In this document: positions 13,301 through 20,900 of the stretch, one piece after another
Position numbering within the stretch: the first letter of the stretch is position 1
Layout: every line of letters begins with the position of its first letter
NCBI GenBank assembly: GCA_031213475.1
Contig: JARUPZ010000009.1
Span: 9,705,601-9,769,600 of the forward strand
Length of the DNA stretch: 64,000 nt
Source of the DNA: Nereocystis luetkeana
Taxonomy: Eukaryota; Sar; Phaeophyceae; Laminariales; Laminariaceae
Reading direction: 5' to 3'
The notes under the pieces: generated by a model
Told to the model about the DNA's origin: nothing
Databases searched by the model: none
What the model saw: the letters and a program-made list of their open reading frames with translations, nothing else
Translations under genes and position numbers: made by a program

Positions 13301-13356
13301 GGTACGAGATGAGGGGGAAGTACCAACGACACCATGCTAAGCGGGGAACATCTTGA
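134..13356 (+). CDS. SLC35B1: SLC35B1-like nucleotide-sugar/nucleotide transporter, 3' part of gene (7 exons)
   Basis: Joined coding segments are 134-230, 2441-2558, 4421-4546, 5466-5543, 7713-7862, 9987-10159 and 13272-13356, about 275 codons. The family is a multi-spanning ER/Golgi membrane carrier; SLC35B1/UTR1 proteins move UDP-galactose/UDP-glucose or exchange ATP/ADP across the ER membrane. Visible motifs are VQCVVNVVFA, GYIGAMVCS, MIPVMLFGVL, LDGVTGSAQ, GQNFIYFTISNF and the signature TTITTTRKFFTI, followed by QWGG and MVFSGIGYEM near the C-terminus. Order and spacing match the SLC35B1/UTR1 branch rather than SLC35B2-B4. The tail KRGTS has a dibasic pair near the end, as in ER-retained members. 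Splice phases agree at every junction except exon 2 to exon 3. The start codon and first transmembrane segments lie left of the window. Substrate cannot be decided from sequence alone. Confidence 0.85.
931..1034. mobile_element. MITE family A copy
   Basis: About 104 bases with inverted ends: ttcggggggccatagtacat, aggacc, and ggtcctatttattggggtcc, cccgtga. The interior is AT-rich with aaaaataggcaaatatatag. Consensus ends are TTACGGGGGACCATAGTAAA and its complement; TA/TTA flanks suggest a Mariner- or Harbinger-like non-autonomous element. Confidence 0.8.
1117..1217. mobile_element. MITE family B copy
   Basis: Inverted ends gtttggaaccgcagtcccgt and aacaggactgcggtcctaaa; centre caaattcttagtagtttgtc. 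Family consensus is about 95 bases and begins AACCCTTTTAGAACCGCAGT. Confidence 0.8.
1288..1350. repeat. GTT microsatellite
   Basis: An uninterrupted then interrupted GTT/GTTT run in a transporter intron. Confidence 0.95.
2218..2290 (+). pseudogene. Decayed copy of transporter exon B
   Basis: After tgtgctttttgcag it reads gtgccgaaccccc, and then gtgtgctccgtcgaagcgct. The real exon B reads ttgccgaacgagc and tttgctccatcgaagccct after tgtgctttggcag. About 20 internal bases are missing and the frame then degrades, so this is a pseudo-exon 220 bases upstream of the real one. Confidence 0.7.
2441..2558 (+). CDS. SLC35B1: SLC35B1-like exon B
   Basis: Acceptor gctttggcag|TTG starts LPNELFAVAGCGYIGAMVCS, then SIEALKYINFPHK. 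The best donor is CAAG|gtaaaa, which leaves a phase-1 end. That does not fit the phase-0 start of the next exon, although the residue count to MIPVM suits the family. Either a micro-exon lies in or near the assembly gap, or the true donor differs. The 5' end is secure and the 3' end is not. Confidence 0.7.
2644..2743. other. Assembly gap (100 N)
   Basis: One hundred N follow a G-homopolymer-rich stretch (2580-2643), which probably broke the assembly. The true length is unknown, and a short transporter exon could be hidden here. Confidence 0.95.
2744..4139. other. Transporter intron: spacer with a decayed repeat C copy
   Basis: It contains short AAGTA repeats (2955-2995), a poly-A run (3357-3376), a C run (3480-3495) and an inverted copy of repeat C (3495-3740). 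No coding segment is recognised. Confidence 0.45.
4140..4339 (+). mobile_element. SINE-like S1 copy, old and diverged
   Basis: It carries the S1 landmarks in order: gtccgcctcac-like, aggatg...ctcgcc, cttggtgca, cggtgaaa, gagggtctatggtcatgcga, ccatgcataatattgaggtc, then a C run. Confidence 0.55.
4421..4546 (+). CDS. SLC35B1: SLC35B1-like exon C
   Basis: Forty-two codons run from MIPVMLFGVLFAQKRYTF to GEHKQ. The acceptor is cctcgagcag|ATG and the donor CAG|gtacct, phase 0. The segment YLCVAVITLGIVIF is a transmembrane helix. Decayed copies of the 3' half of this exon fill the next 600 bases. Confidence 0.85.
4660..5125 (+). pseudogene. Tandem array of about six decayed copies of the 3' half of exon C
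   Basis: Units begin near 4672, 4768, 4850, 4938, 5025 and 5100. They echo the real exon's tacctttgcgtggcagtaat, tacgctcggtatcgt and cacaagcaggtacc. Examples are tacctctgtgtggcacccat with taggctcgatgtccttgtcg (4943-4982) and gagaacacaagcaggtga (5061-5078). Translated remnants such as HLCVAFVRLCTLVG, FVALITLGIL and YLCVAPIRLDVLV keep the helix pattern of YLCVAVITLGIVIF. Period is about 90 bases. Indels break frame and donors are mutated in most units. Confidence 0.75.
5466..5543 (+). CDS. SLC35B1: SLC35B1-like exon D
   Basis: Twenty-six codons, phase 0 at both ends, between ccgtcggtcag|GGC and CAG|gttcgt. The product GKENSTYGLCLLTLSLVLDG then VTGSAQ corresponds to the family segment around LDGxTGxxQ. 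It joins exon C and exon E in frame. Confidence 0.82.
6040..6340. repeat. Degenerate GATCTGTAT minisatellite
   Basis: Many units of gatctgtatgatctg and gatctggatgatctgt, 9-19 bases long. A related array is at 12485-12665. Confidence 0.8.
6770..6935 (+). pseudogene. Two decayed copies of the start of transporter exon E
   Basis: At 6880-6930, cttctaggaacgccttgagg and ccgggtgcagacc match the exon E start ttcaggaacgcttgaagg and ccgcgtgcaaaccc, acceptor included. At 6788-6825, gcaaaacctacggtggacga and gattgttg match the next part of exon E. Both are fragments without an open frame. Confidence 0.6.
7110..7545 (+). mobile_element. SINE-like S1 copy, near full length
   Basis: About 436 bases starting ggtcggttacggatggttgt and ending ctatcgagtacact plus a C run. 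Landmarks are gctgtcatccatatgcaagt, cttggtgcaagcaatgtctg, gagggtctatggtcatacga and ctacggccatgcatga. Together with 22158-22611 it defines the longest form. Confidence 0.75.
7713..7862 (+). CDS. SLC35B1: SLC35B1-like exon E with GC donor
   Basis: Fifty codons from ERLKAACKPTVHEMMFFMNA to NNPAIM, after acceptor cgtatttcag. The only junction keeping frame with exon F is ATG|gcaagt, so this intron appears to be GC-AG. The nearby GT (GCAA|gtagag) would shift the frame. Confidence 0.8.
8068..8171. mobile_element. MITE family A copy
   Basis: Ends cggggggccagattaaatag and tcttatttactatgcccccc enclose the acctacggtgcacacagaaa interior. Confidence 0.8.
8468..8575. mobile_element. MITE family A copy, well preserved
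   Basis: Ends tattacgggggaccatagta and ctatggtccccagtaata are near-perfect inverted repeats. Flanking TA bases fit a TA-type target duplication. Confidence 0.85.
8655..8822. repeat. Palindromic 22-bp minisatellite
   Basis: About seven units of actggaaatgtttccagttt with at spacers; ggaaatgtttcc is nearly self-complementary. Confidence 0.8.
9125..9215 (+). pseudogene. Decayed copy of the 3' part of transporter exon E
   Basis: ggggcagggggtggacggct then tcaaatttttgcg parallels ggacagggagtggaaggctt then ctacttctgcg in exon E. The remnant GQGVDGFKF matches GQGVEGFYF, and the GC-donor position has become tcatggtcagt. Confidence 0.7.
9335..9470 (+). pseudogene. Decayed copy of transporter exon F
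   Basis: It reads SVALGFSLAAACEQK then NALLPMAVCTT, against SAVLGFSLAAACGQN and NFNPLVCTT in the real exon. Nucleotide identity is high at first (ctcggcttctcgttggctgc) and the TTTRKFF signature is lost by indels. Confidence 0.75.
9625..9690 (+). pseudogene. Second, shorter decayed copy of transporter exon F
   Basis: aacatcttctacttcactat then cagcaaattctaacccc-like sequence matches the real exon's aactttatctactttacgat then cagcaacttcaacccc. Only the middle of the exon is preserved. Confidence 0.6.
9800..9909. mobile_element. MITE family A copy
   Basis: tattacggggggctgtagtt at one end and actatgatcccccgtaata at the other, within the exon E to F intron. Confidence 0.85.
9987..10159 (+). CDS. 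SLC35B1: SLC35B1-like exon F (signature exon)
   Basis: It begins SAVLGFSLAAACGQNFIYF after ttcccgcacag and contains TTITTTRKFFTIVFSVFLFG, the most diagnostic SLC35B1/UTR1 segment. It ends QWG with donor GG|gtgagt in phase 2. A 22-bp minisatellite starts directly after the donor. Confidence 0.9.
10163..10815. repeat. 22-25 bp minisatellite (TTGCATGCGCGTT)
   Basis: About 28 units such as tgtgtgttgcatgcgcgttg, with higher-order repeats of about 150-200 bases. It begins 3 bases after the exon F donor, whose gtgagttgcatgcgcg resembles the unit. Both strands are open for over 130 codons, an artefact of the repeat. Confidence 0.9.
10890..11137 (-). mobile_element. SINE-like S1 copy, inverted
   Basis: On the minus strand: cattgaattcgg, gcctcacaagcgattctcaa, gtaggatgcagctcacccc, cttggtgcaagcactgcctg. 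Its 3' end is diverged. Confidence 0.6.
11870..12180. repeat. Palindrome minisatellite array 1
   Basis: Units of about 32 bases, tatcacacgtgtgataagat then aacaccccccc. The core TATCACACGTGTGATA is a perfect 16-base palindrome containing CACGTG. Confidence 0.85.
12485..12665. repeat. GATGATCTGTAGGT minisatellite
   Basis: Repeated gatgatctgtagatgacctg and gcaggtggcctgtaggtgat units, related to the 6.0-6.3 kb array. Confidence 0.75.
13035..13247 (+). mobile_element. Two 5'-truncated S1 copies in a row
   Basis: Copy one is 13035-13114 (tgcgagggtctatggtaata to atcgagtacaccccccc). Copy two is 13163-13247 (cagtcccggcgttcgtttgg to ataagtacacccccgcc). Both end in C runs and both follow a C run. They lie just upstream of the last transporter exon. 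Confidence 0.7.
13272..13356 (+). CDS. SLC35B1: SLC35B1-like terminal exon G
   Basis: Acceptor ttttgtgcacag|G completes the split glycine of exon F. The exon gives GVAMVFSGIGYEMRGKYQ and ends AKRGTS with stop TGA at 13354-13356. The segment matches the last helix and basic tail of SLC35B1/UTR1. The preceding intron is 3.1 kb and full of repeats. Confidence 0.8.
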
Positions 13357-13439
13357 GAAGCCACCAAAGCGTGATGTGAACGAGAATTTTCAGGGGGCCA
13401 GATAAAGACAGATCCGACAGAAGAAGAGAGAAAGAGAGA

Positions 13440-13569
13440 GGGGGGGGGTGTACTCGATAGGCGAGATGTACTCGATCTCATGCATGGCCGTAGTCGTATG
13501 ACCATAGACCCTCGCATCCCTACACAATGCCGGGATGGAGCATGTCGGGTTTCCACCGACCAGGCAGTT
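13440..13569 (-). mobile_element. SINE-like S1 copy, inverted and 5'-truncated
   Basis: On + it reads ggggggggtgtactcgatag, catgcatggccgtagtcgta, tgaccatagaccctcgcatc. The poly-G here is the C tail of the minus strand. Confidence 0.75.
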
Positions 13570-14071
13570 GGGGGGGGAGAAAGGAGGGAGGGGGCGGGCG
13601 GGCGGGGCGGGGGTGAGCTGAGTGTTACGCGAGAGAGTTGAGTGCCCGGCGAAAGAGCGAAAGAGAAAACAACGTGTCTGTGAAAAGGTCAAGAGAGACA
13701 GATACAGAGAGCGGGGGGGAGGGGGCTGGACAGGGAGGGAGAGGGGTGAGCGGAGAGGGAGGGAGGCGGGGGGGGGGCAGGTGGGAGGGGGGAGCGATAT
13801 TGGAAGTTATGTGCTGTAGTGGGATGGAACAAGCGTGTTTTTGGTACCTCGCCACCTGCTAGTGTGTCAGGTGTTGGGTGACGAAGAGGTTAAAGTCAGG
13901 TAAAGCCGAGTTGGACAGGGGGGAGGGTGGGGTCGGCGGGGGGGGGGTAATTTTTCGTTGATGTCTCCACCCAATGCGATCAAAGGCGGAATGTTGGTGG
14001 CGGTGTTGATGGTGGTGAAGATCAGAGTTTATACGGGTCATGACGGATGGGGAAGAGGGGTGTGTGTGCTC

Positions 14072-14372
14072 ATGCCGTAGGTGGCCGTAGTCCTATGGCA
14101 ATAGACCCTCGCATCCCTTCTATCCGGGGATGGAGGACGCCCGCTAGGGAGGAGGAGGTGTCCTCATGGTATCCATGGCCGTAGTCGTGTGACCATGAAC
14201 CCTGGCCAGCCGTAGTCCTATGGCAATAGACCCTCGCATCCCTACAATCCCGGGATGGAGGACGCCCGCTAGGGAGGAGGAGGTGTCCTCACGTTATGCA
14301 TGGCCGTAGTCGTGTGACCATGAACCCTAGCACGCCTTAAATGCCGGGACGGATCACGCCGGGTTTTCGGGA
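14072..14372 (-). repeat. S1-derived tandem duplication (about 128 bp, two copies)
   Basis: ggccgtagtcctatggcaat then agaccctcgcatccc occurs near 14080 and 14210. Each is followed by ggaggacgcccgctagggag and gaggaggtgtcctca. Confidence 0.7.
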
Positions 14373-14559
14373 AGGGGGTCAATTGGGGGAGTGTGTGTGG
14401 GGGGGATGGTTCATCCGTTTTATTCTTGTGCGCCCGATTTTGATTGTACGGTAGGCACGAGCATGTGGTTGTCCTTCCGACTGGGTCGTTGGGACCCGCA
14501 TTTTTTAAGAGGTCGCGGCCGGTTTGGGATAGTGATCAGTATTTTTGGTGGACCTCGCT

Positions 14560-15020
14560 AATTGGTGCGTGTAGCGCTGGACGGTATCTGATTGGTCGAC
14601 GAACGCGGGACGGTGGACTTTGATCGGGTGATGGCGGGACTTCGGACGCTAGTTGGCCGGTGCACGCGGGACTTTGGACTCTGATTGACCGGTGAATGCC
14701 GAACGGCAGGCAGACCGTATTTGGTCGCTGAAAGCTAGATGGCAGACTCCGATTGTTCGGTGATTGCCGGTTGGCGTGCTCTGATTGGTCGGTGATCGCA
14801 GGATGGCGTGCTCTGATTGGTCGGCGAACACAGGACAGCAGACTCTGATCGATCGGTGAACGCTGGACGGCAGACTCCGATTGGTCGGTTTCCGCGCGTA
14901 GGCCTGTTATGTACAGGTGGGCTCGGGACGGCCTCTGGTTGATCCGTGTACGCGTGACGGCCGACTCAGCTTGTTCGGCGAGCGCGGGACGGCGGCGGAC
15001 TTTGATTGGTCGGCATAGGC
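14560..15020. repeat. About 40-bp minisatellite (GATTGGTCGGTGAACGC)
   Basis: About eleven units such as ctctgattggtcggtgaacg, cgggacggcagact, which drift in length and sequence. Confidence 0.85.
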
Positions 15021-15651
15021 GGCACGGGTACTTCCCTCAGTAAGTAGGCTAGTGTTTTTCCGGCGGGTAGAAGGGTCAGGAGTATTTTTTAATATTTTTT
15101 TTCCAGACAGGATGAGTTTTCGCTGGCCTGGTCCGGTACGAGGTATACCTACCTTTCCCCGCAATACGATGGGGTTGCAGAGGTCCTCGGGTCTGGACTC
15201 TGGTGTCGGGAGAGACGGTAGAACCCCCACGATGTTGGTTGTCTTCGTGTTGCCTCGCGGGTGTTGGTTTCAGTGGTGATAATGGTGGAGTTGGGGGAGT
15301 TTTGACGGGCGGGGCGGGGGGGGGGGGGGGGGGGGGGGGGGGGATGGGGGTGTATGGCATACTGGTACTAATAATAGCAGTAACGAGGTTATTTTTCCAC
15401 CACGAACAATAGCGTTGTCGAGGTTGTTCTTGACCATGTCACATTGTATGTACCATAGGGGTGTCGTGTTTGCACTGCCAAGCGTTCGATTTACAGATTT
15501 TGTTTTTGCCCGCCATTTTGTTTTTTGTTGCGCTACGATCCACGGCCACGTTTTTCCGGCGGCTGCAACAAACATGCTATCCTCTCTCCAACAACAACGA
15601 TAGTATCTAACGTTCTCAGCGACTGCTCGAACTAGTTTTGTAGGGAACTCT

Positions 15652-15713
15652 TTACGGCCATGCATAAGATCGGGTACATCTCTCCTATCGAGTACACCCC
15701 CCCCCTCCCCCCC
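15652..15713 (+). mobile_element. SINE-like S1 3' fragment
   Basis: tacggccatgcataagatcg then ctctcctatcgagtacaccc plus C run; only the last 60 bases are present. Confidence 0.65.
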
Positions 15714-16389
15714 GCTCCTTTTCGTCTTATGACTGCGGCCCTGCATTATAAATGGTCCCCGCCCCCCCCCCACTTTCGTCATCCTGCTTTTGGGCCGCGC
15801 GCGTGCGCGTAGTCAGTCAAGCGCTTTTTTGACATCACATTTATCCCGTACTATTTGCTGGTTCTCCGGCGAGTTAGGAGTAGTTAGTTGCGGTATTGCG
15901 CAGCTCGGACGGGGAACCGATTATGCCGCTTCACGATCTACCGTTCATTTCTGAGGGGACATATATTTCACGTCCTCCGTACGATCTACGATAGTACCTC
16001 GCGCGGGGTTTTCCACATGCATCTTCATTTTTTTTTTTTTTCAGTCTAGCCGACGTCCATGTGACGTGGTGGAAGCGCCCCATGGAACTCGGCGGATGTG
16101 ACGAAAGTTTCCAGGGTTTGATGTGTACTAAACAGACCCTGCACTCAGCACTTGATATCGTTAAGCTAGGACCTACCTGGTGTTTTTTTTCTGTAAATAT
16201 TTATGGCCTGTCATACGGGCGCAGGTATTGGGACTTACATACGTGTAGAACGACCAAAGGACGGATCGAGTGCGAAGAGAGTGCGATGATATGGTGAGAC
16301 CCCGCAGGTGGCCGGGAACTCCCTCCCCCCGCCCCCCCCCCAAGGATGCGTGGTCAATGGTCAAGTGACAGAGGCAAGCAACACGTGAG

Positions 16390-16538
16390 TACGCCACTCG
16401 CTCGACACCTCACGGCGCTTCGCGTTTGGTGCAAGCAATGTCTGCGTGGTCGGGGAAAATCCGACGTGCTCCGTCCCGGCAGTGTAGGGATGCGAGGATC
16501 TATGGTCATACGATATCAAGTACACCCCCCCCCCCCTC
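16390..16538 (+). mobile_element. SINE-like S1 copy, 5'-truncated
   Basis: Starts at cgacacctcacggcgcttcg, ends gatatcaagtacaccccccc. It directly follows an S2 fragment (16340-16396) ending gagtacgcc. Confidence 0.65.
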
Positions 16539-17159
16539 CTCGACTATGCCCACCACCGCCCCTTTTGCCCTCTCTTAGCTTGAAAGTACTCATTTTTGGA
16601 GACATTTGGACGATGCTGTTAACCCCGTTGGGAACCCCGAGATAAACGCCCACCCGAAACAGTGGCTGGTAACTTTGGTGCTGTCGACCATTGAAGCGCC
16701 CACGAGCATCAATCGGCGTGAGCGCCCCACAGCAGTACGCGCCCCGCGCCGTGCGGCTCCCTGCGTCCTTGCGCTGTACCACGAAACCGATTTGTGTGAG
16801 CCCTCAACCACGCGGTGGCCGTCGGCCTGCGACCGTCACATTTTTTACGCCTATTTCTCCCCCTCTCAAGGCGCAAGAAGGTTACAGCAGAACTTGGCCG
16901 CCAAGGCGTCGTCCAATACACGAGCAACATTACGTACTGATCAAAGGATCGCACTCACCAACCGGCGTTTGGTCACTACTCACCTGAACAGATTGACCAG
17001 CCAGAGAACGCTGTGTCGGGAAATCAGCGACACAATGGCGTAGGATGAGTCCCCCCCAAAAAAACTAAAGAGGTAATACGTATCGTACATTGGTGCGTAG
17101 GTATGAGGGGGTGCGCCATCCAAATCAATATTTTCGACTTCGTGTACGAATAACAGTAT

Positions 17160-17330
17160 CATGACGAAGATATCGTGCGAAATCGGCCATCTTATAGGGG
17201 CATCGTCCGTTCTGTCTTTCCTTCCTCCGCGCTCGCTATGCACCTCCTCCCTGTAGGTCAGCGTGGGAACCCCATGGAGAACGGTGCAGAAGCGGGCGTC
17301 GGGCTTGATCGCCTTGTCTTGGAGCAAATA
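17160..17330 (-). pseudogene. Decayed copy 3 of CFAP46-like terminal exon
   Basis: It reads KPDARFCTVLHGVPTLTYRE against KPRARFCTVLYGLPTLTYGK in the real exon, so the C-terminus is well kept. The stop is lost and the upstream two thirds of the exon is missing. Downstream flank resembles that of the other copies. Confidence 0.78.
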
Positions 17331-17390
17331 GAGGCCTCGCGGGTATACATGAGTTCAGGCGGTGCGGTCGTTGGTATGTAAATGCTCCAA

Positions 17391-17553
17391 CTCTGTCCAC
17401 GAGTAGCATCACCAAAACGTGCACAAAAATGTATACCGTACGGGCAAAGTCCGCTCTTTTTTTTTTCCTGTCCTCCGGCGTTCGCTGTGTACCTACTTCC
17501 CGTTAGAGGCCAGCGCAGGAGTAGAGGCGCGGGGTTTGACTCCCGCATCCATG
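17391..17553 (-). pseudogene. Decayed copy 2 of CFAP46-like terminal exon
   Basis: On + gtacctacttcccgttagag then gccagcgcaggagtag parallels gttcctatttcccgtacgtc then agcgtgggcaggccgtacag. About 24 bases of the FCTVL region are deleted. The downstream flank gtagcatcaccaaaacgtgc matches gcagcatcagcaaaacgggt after the real exon. Confidence 0.7.
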
Positions 17554-17791
17554 AAGAAAAAAACTTCAAATAAGACGCCTCGCCGAAATACGAGAAGCCG
17601 TGCACCATCCAGGTGAAGGGTTCGACTCTATGGAGTCTGACGAGTAAAGCTAGCTGTAGCAGCATCAGCAAAACGGGTGTCTACCACATTGTGTACCATA
17701 CAGGCACCACCCGCTCTTGGTTTCCGCCATTTCGCGTATCATGCGGCCACCATCCGCACTCCTCTCCCGTCCTTCGGCGAGCGCTGTGTTC

Positions 17792-17996
17792 CTATTTCCC
17801 GTACGTCAGCGTGGGCAGGCCGTACAGGACGGTGCAGAAGCGGGCGCGGGGCTTGACCGCCGCGTCCCCCCTCACCGCCGCGAGCGCCCCTCCCAGAGTG
17901 AGCCCTTCCTCCCCCCAGGCCCGGAAGAGAGACGTGATCACCCTCCGGTTGTTATGCAGGGTTACGGACCACATGTTGAGGACCACGGACTGACAC
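17792..17996 (-). CDS. CFAP46: CFAP46-like terminal exon 21
   Basis: Acceptor gccgaccgcttgcag|G completes the split glycine of exon 20. It encodes CQSVVLNMWSVTLHNNRRVI, GEEGLTLGGALAAV and the C-terminus ARFCTVLYGLPTLTYGK, then TAG. Two decayed copies follow downstream. Confidence 0.85.
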
Positions 17997-20900
17997 CTGC
18001 AAGCGGTCGGCGACGACGATAATCGAATACGAATTTTTGGATGTCGTCTGCATAGGTAATGCTTTAGCGTTTGCTGCTGTATCGCATCAATAAATTGTTT
18101 TGTGTTCCATTTGCCGCATGACAATGTGAAATGTTTATTCCAATCGTACCATCCACTCATACATAATATGATATACGGAGTACTATCTATATTATATACC
18201 TGGTATATATCTTAAATTATACCAGGTATATATCATGTCTATATGTAAAAGGGTAACTGTTTATATAATTCAATGAGTTCAAGCATGGAATAAGCTACCA
18301 GTTGGACCTGAAAGCATCGATGCAATTGAAGCAATACTACTGCAGCTCCCCTTAGGAATGTGTGTTAACGGCATGAAGACATTCTCATCATGATGCGTTG
18401 TATCGTGTTTTTTTTGCTGTTGTTGTTGCTGCGAATGTGTATCGGGGTTCGGGTTTGTTTAGGGAACGCGAGGTCGCATCCTCGTATAACAAGAAACAAC
18501 ACGAGCAATTGTTCCATTCCTTTATGCTGTCGCCCTGCTTACTTACCCGTATCACCAATGTAGAGCCGTCAACACGAAGCATACGATTACAATATAAATC
18601 AAATACAGCGGTATGCGAACGTGTTGACTACCGAGCAATATTTATTTGTAGGAATATTTATGGGGGGGGTACGTGTAGGTGACATCGGTCAAACATGTAA
18701 ACGTCTTGATTTACAGTGAGTGGAATATGTGATCATTCGTTGCTTTTGTGTGGGAGGCGATACAGGCAGAACCTGCGGTGTTAATGCGTTGTAGGTAGGA
18801 TGAGTAAAACTCCTTTACCCGCATAATGAGCAGACCATAAACAGGACATTCACAAAAAACGAACTCCACTGATGCTTTTATTTCAGGGGACCATAGTAAA
18901 CAGGACCTGCGTTACAAACACCTACCAGGTATATGTTTAGGTATTTTTACAACAATGTTTGGTCCTATTTACTATGCCCCCCCATAATATTAATAATAGT
19001 CCCTTTTTAAACTTCGACGAACGAGACGACAGCAGTAAATCACATGATACTTTGCTTCGTTCGTGTCTAAGGCGACACAAACAAAATCTACGGAGACAAT
19101 GCGCGATAGGTTAGACTGGTAAAATCCTTCCCTCCCATATATTGAACAGATCAGAAACATAACATTGACAAAACACAAACTCCATTGACTTTTTTTGTCC
19201 TTGTACTCCGGCTAAAAAAAAAGGCCACATTACACTATACGGAAGAAACTAAAAATACCTTACGTGAGGGGACGATATACTTGCCCCCTTTCCCCCGCCC
19301 AGGTGAACAACACCGATATGCACATTTTTGACTGGCGAGAGGTCGGTTGGGAGTCAGGAGTCCGTAGAGTCATCCGTGGGGGGGGGCTGCATTATTGATA
19401 CGTCAAACAATCTTGTCAAACATTATCAGGTCTGATTGAGAGCACCTTCTATGTTTCACGTCATTGAACTCTGCTTCGAGTAACCTTGTCAAGCCTACTC
19501 AGGTCGTTTCGAGAGGACCTTCCACGTTTCACGTCACCGGATTATGATACAAAATTATATTTTCAAGCATAAACAGGTATGATTGAGAGCACCTTCTATG
19601 TTTCACGTCATTGAACTCTGCTTCGAGTAACCTTGTCAAGCCTACTCAGGTCTTTTTGAGAGGACCTTCCACGTTTCACGTCACCGGATTACGATTCAAA
19701 ATTATATTTTCAAGCATAAACAGGTCTGATTGAGAGGGCCTTCCGTGTTTCACGCCATTGTATTCTGCTCCAAGCTACCCCTTAACAAGTAAGTGGGAGG
19801 CACGGAAAGATGATGGTAGTAGAAACCAAAATAACAATAGCAAAACGAAGAAACAATATCATATTGCGACACATTGTTTTCATGCATGCAATCGGTCGTT
19901 GGGATAAGGATTGCTTTGTTTTGATCTGGGTGGCACGTTTGGATTAAGCACCTATTATTGCACACACACGTTGTTGTCAGGCGTCAAATAAATAATGGAA
20001 AAAAACCCCCTACTGTACTACTCTGCTGGAACGCAGTCTTGAGTGACCTCCTTACCCTGCCAGCGAGAAGAGCGCGGCGGTCTGCGTGGGGCCCTCCGCG
20101 TCCAGCTCCTCCTGGGACTTGAGGGTGTCCTGCTTGCTCTCCAGTCGCCGGCTCGCGTTGTTGTCCGCGCGATCGATTATTATGGCAGCCTGCGAGAGGG
20201 TCGGAGTTTTCGGATTGGGTGGTCGATTTGTGCTATCACAGCCTGAAGGGAACCATGATTGGCTTGATCGCTGGCGTGTTGTTTGTTTAGAACCGGAATC
20301 TGTCGCCGCAGCCAATGGGGGGTGCGGTGGCAGTGATCATGGCCTTGCCGAAGGTATAATACAATCCTTGTATACGGTGTTCTGTGTGTTTCCCCAGCCG
20401 TCGTTTCTCGTTGCTATTTCCGTAAGATCGATCCTTATCGCGGCTGGCTGTGGATTCAAGGAGCAACCCCGATTATTATTCCGTTGTCAGCCCGATAGAG
20501 TTGTCCTGATTGCCATATCAACCTACCGTATCACACACGTGATAAGATAACACACACATTGTATCACAGAAGGGGTAATAAGATGACACCTCCCCTATCA
20601 CACGTGTGATAAGACAACACCCCCCCCCTATCACACGTGTGATAAGGTAGCACACCCCCTATCACACGTGTGACACGATAACACACCTCCTATCACGCGT
20701 GCGTGTGATGAAATATCAGACCGTATCCCACGTGTAGTAAGATAACACCCGCCGTATCACACGTGTGATGAAATATCACACCGCATCACGCGTATGAAAT
20801 AACCCAGCCCCATACCGCGCATTCAAGAGATATCACACCCCGTATCATTCGAGGGGTAAGAGAGCACACCGTAGCACATGTGTGATGAGATAGCGCACTG

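Larger units (their letters stand above)
13357..17159. other. Convergent intergenic spacer, repeat-filled
   Basis: Between the transporter stop and the decayed CFAP46-like terminal copies lie inverted S1 (13440-13569), purine-rich sequence (13690-13800), S1 tandem (14072-14372), a 40-bp minisatellite, a poly-G run (15317-15343), an S1 fragment and S2/S1 (16340-16538). A GC-rich stretch at 16600-17043 is open in several frames on both strands, but I recognise no family there. Confidence 0.6.
17997..20055. other. Last CFAP46-like intron
   Basis: It holds AT-rich sequence with two ACCAGGT/ACCTGGT motifs (18190-18230), MITE A (18881-18989) and the 147-bp repeat. No coding segment is recognised. 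Confidence 0.6.

Noticed and set aside
16600-17043. 145-codon + frame and overlapping minus frames as a gene
   Set aside because: Several frames are open on both strands because of GC content; no motif, no splice context, no recognisable family. Left as an unassigned stretch.
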